In this document: positions 22,901 to 34,900 of the stretch, one piece after another
Layout of the letters: each line of letters starts with the position of its first letter
Numbering within the stretch: position 1 is the first letter of the stretch
From: Epiperipatus broadwayi
Taxonomy: Eukaryota; Onychophora; Udeonychophora; Euonychophora; Peripatidae
Assembly: GCA_028023455.1 (NCBI GenBank)
Contig: JAQFVV010012446.1
Location: 992,001-1,056,000 of the forward strand
Direction of reading: 5' to 3'
DNA length: 64,000 nucleotides
Program-made: the position numbers and the translations under genes
The notes under the pieces: generated by a model
The model's input: only the letters and a program-made list of their open reading frames with translations
What the model was told of the DNA's origin: nothing
Database searches by the model: none

Positions 22901-25900
22901 AAAGCTTTCTGTCTAAATATAATGTATCTAAGGACATTCATGTCAAAGATGTGAAAGAAATGGAAAAATTTATACTCGGTCATAGCCACAATCTTGTGAA
23001 TTGTCCGTTAATCAGAAGAGTTTTTGTATCAAGTTGATAGAAATAAAGATGATCTCCAAAAAAATTGAAATATATTTTGCATATCATACCATTTTCAACT
23101 TTCTTATACACTTCAAACAATACTATTTTTTATCAAACTTTATTCTTACAGTTTTGACTGTCATGCAGTCATCATCAGATATGTAAGGAGATTTTAAAGA
23201 GCTCTGATGATGACTGTAGGACAGTCGAAACTGTAAGAATAAAGTTTGATAAAAAAACTAGTATTATTTGAAATATATAAGAAAGTTGAAAATGGTATGA
23301 TATATAAAATATAAAAATCAATACATAAAAAGAGGAAAAAGAAGAGAAAATTGTACTACTTCAATTAAAATATATCAGGTGCTGATATTGGATCAGGAAC
23401 AATTTGACAAAAAGAAACTCTGAAGTATTTATTTGTAAGCAAATTTGATAATTGCCAAATAGCTACTACTATGTAGTTGAGTTTAAAATGCATAAAACTA
23501 ATATGGATAACTCACCATAAGCATAGAATTTTTTTTAATGTGTATTGAATATTAAACTTTTTGCACTGACTTAAGTAATTATAAATAGGTTGAATTATTA
23601 ATTGGTTAACTCTTTGAGTGGAGTTTAGGTACACAACAAATTCTCTTTGTGCAATTTCAAGTTCAACCTTTTTTTTTTAAAGCTCATCCATAACTTTCCA
23701 AGTTTTTGGGCTTTTTTTATTTACAATACTTATCTGGGCTAGAGCCTCCACAAAATTTTCTGTTCTTTAGGTTGCGAGATGTATATATTTCCAATCTTTG
23801 ACATTCAGTCTCCGGTTGTATATGATTTTTGCATTGTTTTATTTCTCAATTCATTTCAAATTGCACACCAAAATACTACGAAGATATCTATTAATAAATA
23901 TTTATAACTAATGAATTAATTTGAGAGTTATTTACTTTCCAAGTTTCACATACTTGTAGAAAAACAGATTATTCTAAAAGATCTGCAGTTTCTTTTTAGT
24001 TTTGTTGATCTGCAAATTGGCAAGCACATTTCTAAGCCCTATTTATTCCATTTTCACTTCTATCTCAGACAGTATAACTTTGTAGAGCGTACCTATGTTC
24101 TTTATCCATATGCTGACCACCCATTTAAACCACATGACATGTTAATATTCATTACTATTGTATCTCTAAATTAATTTTCTGTTCTTTAGAATACGAAGTG
24201 CATTCGTTACTATCTTTGATATTTAATATCCAATTGATATAATTTTTTACATTGTTTTTTTTCTTAATTCATTTGAAATTACAAACTCAAAATACCACGA
24301 AAGCATCTATCAATAAATATTTATAGATGCAATAGCGCCTATATTATTTTACAAATATATTTTCACACGCAAAGTTTTCAAATTACAAATTTATGAATTA
24401 GTCTGTGAATTACTTTCCAATTTTTTATATTCTTAAAGAACAGGTTACACTAAAGGATACACACCTCATCAACAAAATTTCTATCCCATCCTATCACAAA
24501 AACAGTTAATGAATACACGAAATCATTCACAGAACTGAAATATTTTTTAGATAACTACTAATTAACCACTTGGCTTATTAATTTTTTTGTTATATATTTA
24601 AATTTATAACATTTTGCAACTAAGGATTTAAAAGTCGTGGTACTAATTTAGGGATCTTCCATTAATTCTTTTATTAATTGTGGACAAATTGAAGTCTGGC
24701 TACAAATTAAATAAATTAATTTTCAATTAGACTAAACCTGCAACAATTGTATAAATGTCCAAAATCTGGCTTCTATCAACATTTTTACTTATTGGTGAAA
24801 AAATATATAAATATTCTTAATACAATATTTCACTTGGTTACTCTAGTACAAAGTAACCTTTCAGTCAAGACGTTAGTCCATTTGTTAATACTGATATGCA
24901 TTATATATCGCACGAAATCAAAATGGAACTACACTCCCATGAACTATGAATACATTTTTTAAACCAGCAAAGAAAAAAAATGGAACAGACCTGTTTCTTC
25001 TTTGAGCTCGATGTTAAAAAGCTTTGTTTTATTAACAGTGTCAATGATTGAGAGTGGAAATAATATTTTAGCAGTTGTAACTACAGTGTTAACAATTTTG
25101 AATGTAAAATGAGTTATTTATTCATAGCTTGTGGTAGTGTACTTTGCCTCTATTTTTATTTCATATACTTTTTTGATATTTATATATATATCACATTTAA
25201 TTTTAATGTTTTTTCTATCACTTAATCGTGTTTAAAGAATTGTTGTTCACGTGAATAATTTTGTCTCATTGGAGGTCATCGTAATATGATAAAGTGTATC
25301 AAAAAATTATATAGTATGCGGAGTTTTACAGACAATTATAAACTTTTTATTAAGTTTTATAGTTGATTCTTTAAAAATGAACAGTATTATTTAAACAAAT
25401 TATTATTCTTTTTCTTTTCTTGCTTGTTCAACTCTAGGCAATTTTTGGCATTGGAATAAATATTTCTTGTTGAAATTATATTGTCATTGTTTATAATAAT
25501 TAAAAAAGCAAGTCATATATAACGTGACATTACTTTTATAAGCTTGTAGTTACAAAAATGTTTATACTGTGTAAAACCATCCATTTTTATTGTCATCAGC
25601 TTAATTTTAATACCAAGTAGTAATATTTTTTTTATTTTTACATATAATGTTTGCTTATATTGCGATTTTGGATTATTATCAATAGATAGCAGGTATTACT
25701 AGACGAAAATCAATAGAAGTTAGATGACAAATTAAATAGGGGATTTTGATTGTTGTCTTTTTTTTTTTTTGATTCTAAAGAGAATTGGAGGTTAGGATAG
25801 AAATATTGAAAATCTTCATGCTGGGATCCAGAAAGTACATAATATGCTGGCTCTTTTTTATTTTAGAGATGATATGGCAAATTTTGTAAATAGTATAAAA

Positions 25901-28900
25901 GATGTGGAGTTGTTATTAGAGATATGTAAAAAAATTAAAAGTATGAAAATTAAATTCAGTGACATAAAACTGAAGATATTATATTCAATGGCAAGAGGAC
26001 AAATAAAAAATAGGAATTATGTATTTAAATATTGTCCATAATGTTGTCTTCTTTATCAAAATTTAAAATAATAATAATCAATCTTAAGCATTGAAATAGA
26101 CAACTGAAAATAAATAAAAATTTATTTAACATATCAAATCAGGCTTTCATTCCTTATAGGAAATATATGTATTTTTTATTGTCTATTTCAATTTTAAGAT
26201 TATAATTTTACATGATTTTAATAATACTTCAAATAGTAACAGATTATAAGGAATTATTTTGCAAGAAAATTGTAAACAGTACTATATAATGAGAAATGAT
26301 TGAACATTTTGATGTATTTATTAAAAGAATGGCTAGAGTAATAACACAGATGAATTAGAAAATTGTTTGATTTCTAATGAAAAACTCATTATAAAATAAT
26401 ATTCATATAAAGATGAATAAAATAAAATTTCTGAGATTATGCTGTAAATAAAATCTGCGTAAATGTTTATTTTTCCATAGAGAATAATATATGATAGTAA
26501 ATTAGGAAAAACTAATGTTATGATAGACCAAGTTTGTATGTTTAGCATTAAATATTGGTTATATTCATTACATAATCTTGACTAATAAAATTTAATTATA
26601 CGATTCAATATTGATTTTTGTATATTAAAAAATGTCTTCATTAATTTTCAGAGCGCAAGTCAACACGCAAATCGACTGTTGAAAGAACAAAAGCTGCCGA
26701 GCTTCGACAGAAAGAAAGGGAAGCAAAAATGAGAATAATGAAAGAGATAATGTCAAAAAAACAGTCACTGGAAAGAAAACTGACTCAAGAGGAGTTACTG
26801 GCCGAAGCAAAGATTACTGAAGAAATGAATCTCAAAAGTCTAGGTAACATTTCTCTTCAAATCTTTGATTTCACAAACAGAAATTTGAAATCGTGTATTG
26901 TCATTTGTTAACGCATTCAAAAGTCAAGATGTCAAGCGTTGGTGGTCGAGAGGTCAGCATAGCTGCCTTACAAGCAGTTGTCTCGGGTTAGCGGGTTCGC
27001 TTCCCGGCCGATGCTAAGACACATGAAAAAAAAAGTCGAAATACTTGCTTGTGTTTTCTCAACAACACAGGTAAGTATTTTCCGTGACATTAAGTATTTA
27101 ACTTAATATGAGTGTAATCATATTAATTATTTAAACTAAATATGTAAATCCTCTGGCAACACTGCATCTGAAAGTGAGAATCTAATCGATGGATTATCTT
27201 TTGAGTTTTTAAAATTTTATCTTTAATAAAGGCAATTATATTTTTCCAGTTACCTTTTTCTGCAAAACTAAATGAAATGCTCAGATTTAAACAGTGCTCG
27301 GTAGCTATTTTATTTGGCTTTTTATTAGCATTGGAGAGAAGTTGAAACATAAAAGCAGTATTACTTATATTTGCTCATTAAATTAGAAAGATGAAAAATA
27401 ATTGAATTCTATAACTTGAATTATTTGGGAAACAAATACAACCGCTTTATTAAATTGCTCGGATATTTTATCTTTTAACTTTTGTTACCTGGAAATCAGT
27501 CCTGAAATCATTAAACTCCTTGGTCTACCATTCCTGCCAACAGTATACTAAATCAAGGTATTTGCTTATTAAGTTTACTTATTCCAATTTTATTACTTAC
27601 CATGTGATTATTAATGACAACTTTCAGAATATTAAACAATTAAATTTTGTAGTGTACAATCGTACTGATAAAAATTCTCATCATGGATAGATAGATGCAG
27701 TGGTTTCAATTGCAATCAGTAAAACACTTTAATAAGTTTGGAAATATGCAATTTAATATCATTGTATTATTAGTAAATGATAAAGGAATATTGTATGCCA
27801 AAAGATTTCATTTATGAGAAGTTTTTAAAAAGTGGATTATTCTGTATAATTTTAAATCCTCTATGCTCTTTATTACTGTTTTAACAGTGCTTTCATAACA
27901 ACCCCCTGACAGTTTCTATTGCCCCAACAGTCTACTTCAGAACTTCTATTTGGAATTATAAATAGAAGTTCTGAAGAAGATTGCTGGGGCAATCGAAACT
28001 GTTTGGGGGTTGTAATAAAAGCACTATAAAGCAGTAATAAAGAGCATGGATGATTTAATATTATATGGATTTGCCAACGCAATAAGGCCGTATAATTTTA
28101 TAGGAAGGATTAGTATCAGAAAGCTATTCCATTGGATAGTTGTAAATTGTTCATTGTGAATTTTTCTAACATAAATAGATACTGGGAATGGGCATTTAAT
28201 ACTATCTTTTGCCCTGTTATTAATATTGCCCATGTAATAAGTTAATATCAAATATATCGTATTTTAAATTATAATTTTCTTACAGTGGTCTTTTATTTGT
28301 CAAACCTTTTTAGCAATGCATGAAGAAATATCATTACAAAACACTGAAAATGCATTCCAAGATTTTATTTTATTATATAGATAGAAGCTTTATAAAAGGA
28401 CAGCACTTTTGACTATCAGCTACTGCATTTAATCATAATGCTGTTTCAGCTAGTGACAAATCTCTGCTCAACTTCTAGCTTACCTTTATTAGACACATAG
28501 TAAAGCATGGTATGTATATAAAAAACTATTAATTGCTTTGATATTATAGGATATAACTACATAGCAGAGATGAAGGCTTCATGTATTGAACGGAATGAGT
28601 GCTTCCATAGAAGAATTCACTAAAAAGTTCAAAAGCTTTAACTAAAATTCAGTTTTAAAAATTCACTTTATGTACATATTCAACCTCACAAAATCAATCC
28701 TTGCATGTACAGTAGTGTAGTAAGAACAATAAGTACATTAGTGTATATAAACTATTTTGATAAACGTAAAAAAAAAAAAATTCTCTAAACTATTTTGCTA
28801 AACATAATGTAACGGTCCGGGTTTTCCACCAGAAGGGGGGATTGCATCTATGGTTGGACCTAAGGGTCTTCTAGTAGGATGCTGTGAATGACGTGATGAA

Positions 28901-31900
28901 GTAACTAACCAATGATTATATCCACTTCCAATGGACTAGCTCTCGATTTACTCATTAAATCTAGATATAATTTAGGCTAGTTCTATACCTCACCCCTCTT
29001 TTGGATTCAATTATGCCTCAGTATTCGAGCCCAGGGAGAATATTGCTTTTGGCTCTTTTTAGGGATGAATTTATTTTATGTAGCAACTCAGTTTTCATGA
29101 CCTAAGATATATCCAATCCTATTTCGGTGTTGTCTTATAATAATCTGTATGTGTGTGCATCTAAATATTTAATCAATTAAATTAATGAGTGAGTGTGTGA
29201 ATAAGTCTGATAAACCAGAGACCAATTTGATTTAAAACACATTATCAAATTTTATTAATAACAGATAAAAATTGAATTTCTATTCACATAACAAAAGATG
29301 TGCTTATATGTGTCCCATATGCGTCTTTACCATTTCAATACTTATATTATTGATTACCATGTCTCTGGTAGATATGCATTAAGATACAGTCTCTATTTAC
29401 AAAATCAATGAGATTGACTAAAATACATTAATAAAATAAACTAAAAAATACTTCGTCATAACTATCACAAAGCTAACTAACTATTTACAAGATTTCATTT
29501 CAATGTGTCCAGTAGCTCCGTGATCCAATTTCTGCTGGAGAGATCTTTTTTTGGGACCTCCTCGTACAAGTTACTAATGTTGAAAGAAGAGAGACATCCA
29601 TACAAGAACGTTAATCATTCATACCAAAATAAACTAAATGTAACAATTGTTAGTTGAACATAAACATACAGCATAAATTCTGTCCTGCCCTAGTGATTGC
29701 AGATTAATATGGAAGAGCATCAAAAATTCTTACCTCATTTCATACTATATGATGATGATAATTGAAAGTCAAGTCACTAAGGAGGGAATCAACCTAAATT
29801 TTATTTACAAACAAAAGAAAAAAAAAACATTTTTTAGCTTAATAAATCTTCACTCCCACACGACATTGCTTCTTATGGAATGAACTCTTCTGATTGTAAC
29901 CACGCTAAAATTTCCAAGTGTTGGAATAATAAGGGCAGAATTCTACAAACATATAAAGTAAAAATACATGATAATTTCGTTCAAATCTCCCTAATTGAAA
30001 TTTATAGTTTAAACATCAATGTCTTTATGGATGCAGTTCATTCTGATGACTCCTCCATCATTCTCCGATAACGCTCAGACAAGGTCATTTCCATTTCAGA
30101 TGTCACTCTCCTTTTGAGATCCATTCAGACACTTCAGGTTAGGCATTATTTATACAAACAAGTTCAGCATCACACTTTCTGGCAATTAAAACAACCCCTG
30201 GGCCTATGGCATGCTTATCTTGCCAATACACAGTTTGTTAATTTTAAAAAATTTATATTTTCTTCACCTTATGATTGGTATTGAGTGAGTTTACACAAAG
30301 AAAAATTTTATATGATCGCTTATCAGTATGTGCTGGCTATATAATGTTCCTTTTTTTTTTATTGCAGTTTTCTGTCTTCGATTATGACTAGAATTTAATC
30401 CTTTGATTACGCTGCTAATTTTTACCATTTCAAATGTTGATAACAATCTGTTTCAATTTTCAGTGTTTGAAAATCCTATGCAGAATAGATATCTTCAAAC
30501 ACATAGTCCATTTCATTAATGTTCGATATCAAGTTATTTGCTGTCTGCTATTGTTATAACACTTGATAAAATGTGAAAGAGAACGAAAATGACTTGGGTT
30601 TGATTTTATACTCGATCATGTTTCCATTGTTTAGCAAACTTGCATTTTCAACTTTCTTTGCTATCACTGTAGATGCCCATTGTTGCACAAATTAATGGTT
30701 GTTGATATTACATAATAAAATTTATTAATTCTATTCTCACTTTCCAACACTTGGTTGCTTAGATACTGACTTGACCTCAGGTCATTACCACATCAACTAA
30801 ATTACTGTCTGCTATCACATCTACATATCAACCGTCATAATTGGTATACATATATATGAGATTTCTAAGATTCTTTTCTTTTGCATTAAAAAAAAAGCAT
30901 TTATTTTATTTCAACATAGTCTTGGTTTGGTGCTTATTAAACAAACTTCAAGTGTATGTGCATTTACATGTATATCAGTTATTTAGCCCATTATTTCAGG
31001 TTGTCTTTTTGTTATGGATTTAGTCTATTACTGTGGACATATGAGTAGGTTTGAAATGGATTGTAAGCTACCCTTACAATAAAAGAAGGAAAATGAATTA
31101 TTCAAACCCATTTTTTGTATAGAATTTTTGTTGACTTTCAATTTTTTACCAATAGTTGAATTGTTTTTATATAAGATAAATAATGAGTTCAATCATCGTA
31201 TTATTCATTGATTATAATAAGTTCAAACAATGCTAAAATGTAATTAATAATTCAAACTTAAAAGAGCATTTAGAAAATAAAAATATCTTGATGTATGTAA
31301 TATGAATAGATTAGCTTGTTGCAGCAAGTAAAATAAAAACATTTTAAAAAAAGAAAGTCAAACTTCATCACTGCTACATAGATATTAAAATGTACACTAC
31401 ATAATGATGCAATATGACCATTTACACCAACTTTACCTCTTTTATTACAGGAAATTTTTGTATTCAAAATTTGAAATGACTAATATCTCATTAAATTCTG
31501 TGAATGTAATAGCAATTGCTTGTGAATATCAAATAAAAATTGGATGTTATATTAGTTTTTTTTTAAAAAATTAAAACAGGCAAAACTCTCCATACAGTAG
31601 TGCCACTCAGTGCAAGCCAGTGATCATGTGATGTTTAGTGGTCTTAAAAGAATCATTGTTAAATACTATTTGTGGGCACTATGAATATATTTTCAAATCT
31701 CAGTTCAAAGAATAAACCCAACAAAAATGTCCTTCAAATATTCCATATGAAATAATATCCAATTTCTATCAATTTCTGTCATGATTGAAAGGAAATAATA
31801 CGGACAGCAAAATGTCAATCAGATAACCTTAATAATGAAAGGACCTTTTTATTGTTGCTTTAGAATATAGCTAGGACATTGTTCAAAAATATGGAGGGAA

Positions 31901-34900
31901 AAAATGTTTGATCTCTGATAATTTTGTGTTACATCAAGTAAATTGATACTTTTCTATCAGACAAATTAATTCATTATCTATCAATTTAAGTTGAAAAATT
32001 TTCTTATCCAATTGTTGATTTCTAATTATCATTTTCTATAACTATCTTTCAAAGATACGTGAAGGCAAATACAAAAACGATAGTGAATATACATCAAGTA
32101 ATTACAATATAGCAGTATAATGCTATCAACTGAGCATCTCCAACTCAATGGCATAACGAAGATTTATATTTAAATATATATAATTAAAAAAAATTATATA
32201 ATTTATTCACAGACCAATTAAGTCCAGATGTGTTGCTATAATTGATGTCACCAATCCTTAATCATTTTTAACAAATTTGCAAAAAACATGCATTTGTTAA
32301 TTTATATTTGTCAGTTTTATGTAATAGTTTGTCATTATTATTATAAATATAAGAAAGGAGTTACATTAGAGTGGGAAAGGCAATGAGAACAGAATTTATA
32401 ATTTAAATACCTGCCAAATAATTCAATTTCATTTTCAACTTTGAATCTTCCTTTTGGTATTTGTTTTATGTAGTAGCATTATCATCACATTTGAATAGTT
32501 CAATTTTAAATAATTTGTTTTAAGACCTATAGAGGTCCCTACCTTCGTATTTTTCAGACGTTTATTTCTAAGGTTACAGCCTTAGTAAATTATTACTTAA
32601 AATATATCTTGTAGATTTTAATGTTATAAAATTGAAAGTTGATCATAAAGTTTTTTTTTTTTTGATGCTTTGCTACTTCTGAATTAATTTCTCCTTCAAG
32701 TGCTGATATCATATCACAATTTGGGAATAAAAATTAGTCTATGAAACTTGTTTTAAAGCTAAGAATGATTTGTCTTTTAAAACAATAAGCCCACAAAGAA
32801 TGTGATAATTGTTTGCATTAGCTAAATTTTCTATGTAAATAACTTTCATTATGTGAATTTCTATGCACGACTTCTTTAGTGTTCATTTTTAAGGACCTGT
32901 TAAAGAGATGTGATATGTGTGAACTATTTCCATTATCTATGAGAATGTTGAATGTATAGAAAATTTTTAAACTTTTCAAATACAAACAAGTTGTTAGTAA
33001 TAACACAAATAGACAACGCAGGTTAGTAATTACGTTTAGAGTATTATTATTCTCCACTCTTCTTCAGGTGTTGCTGGCCTGATATGCACAGTAACAGTAT
33101 TCGCATAGAAATCGAACTCATACCTTCTTGAATAATGAATTTAAGGAAAACGTTCTAACCGAGCTATTCTGCCAAAGAGATCTTTATATAATCTGAAGTG
33201 CATTATTTAATTATTATATTCTCTTTTTTTTTTTAACATGAACATTCACACTTCAATTGACATCCACCAACCCTAAATACAAATGTAACTATTATGACGA
33301 CCTCATATTCAATTAAGTGTTGAGAGAAAAGAACTTCCATTTTGATAATTGACAGATTGTTTTCCAATGTACTTTTAACTCAGTGTCAAGTAGAAGGGTA
33401 ATATCTGAAGAGCTATGAATATTTAAGTATTTTAATTCAATCTAAATAGTGAATGAGTACTAAAAATTATGACTATAACAGACTTTTAGAATGGCATTTT
33501 AAGATCAATTCCAACTAGTGTAGATTGTGATAACAACTGTTCATAGTCACTAATACCTGCTCTTAGTTTACAATTAATATGTAAAAGTAGTGGTTTATGT
33601 TGAATAATAAAAAAAAGAACAAAAGTGGGCACTAAATAGATTACACATTAGTAATGGAAATCTGTATTGCTTCTAGTACCCATTAGATTGTGCGAAGTTA
33701 ATATTTAAGTTGAATAGAATGAAAATGATATCAATATTGCCTAATGTAGATTGGAATATATTTGATCATTTGAAAAATTCTAGTATTATCCCCCCCCCCC
33801 CTTTTTTTTTTTTTTTTGCTAATAGGTCTGCAAGGCCTTTCCTTTAATTCACTTATTACCTGATTTTCTAAAATATATACTTTCTAAACAAGCATTAGAC
33901 TTGTTTAATTGAATGATTCATCTCAGAATACCACAGCCTGTGTGAATTCAAAATCTTACCTTAAAATTTCAGATTTTTTAGTTCAAACATAAAATTTCAC
34001 TTGCATGATGAAAACTGGCAATTAGCAATGGAATCTGTGTTGTTATGGATATTTGTTGCCGAGATAAAGCTTATGTAGTTGGCTAGAGCAAATTTAAGAT
34101 CAATATTAATTAGAATCTTTTAAAATCGACCAATTTATGTATTGTGATGTGGTGTTTTAATACTTTATAAATGACAAATTAAAAATTAATTCTTCAGACA
34201 TAATTTTGTTTTTTCTTGAATTGGCATATTGTGATTAGAGTGGTAGGATCATCATTTAAGCATAGACACTGTAGATGTTAGAAAAATACAATGGATTGGG
34301 AGATTTTAAAACAATATATTTTCTATTATTCAAGCTATAAACAATAAAAATATTGTCAGTAGATAGTGTAAAGATGATCATTGAATGTAATTATGTGAAT
34401 GATAAATTGATATCAATTAAATTTCATGAACACTGAGAAACCAGTTTAATATTCTTTAATCAGCCAAATTGCAGATTGTTCACATTGACATCACTAAGTA
34501 GATTTTATAAAAGTCGAATGAATGACGTTCTTAATACTAGAAATGATTTACTTTAGTTAATAGTCAAAACATGTCCAAAACTAGATTGTGATAGTAATAT
34601 CAATTTGGTTTAAAACTAAAAAACATAAGCTTGACTATCTAAATATAACCTAGAGACATACAAAAGCTTCAGATATCAGTTTGAAATTCTGTGGATGAAA
34701 GTGACAAAGAGATGCATCCAAAGAGTTAGATTAATATGAAACAGAAAAATTTAAAGAGAATTGAATAGGAAATTCCAAAGAGCATCCAAGAAATATAATC
34801 AAAATGGAAACAAATTGGGCAAAAGATGATTTAGTATAAAGTTCCAACAATACTTTGTGGAAAATCTAGATTGTAACTGATGGAACAAAGGTCAAACATA

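Noticed and set aside
25844-26041. 65-codon frame in VPS72 intron 3 as a small gene
   Set aside because: Lys/Ile-rich composition expected from AT-rich DNA; no domain and no supporting signals.
26939-27035. Functional tRNA gene (anticodon-arm-like CTTACAA)
   Set aside because: Three dispersed copies share a non-tRNA tail ending in an A-tract, and the acceptor stem does not pair, so it is a SINE.
20546-30260. One LTR retrotransposon with its two LTRs at 20546 and 28808
   Set aside because: VPS72 exons 3 and 4 lie between them and no gag-pol frame is present; the copies are separate insertions.
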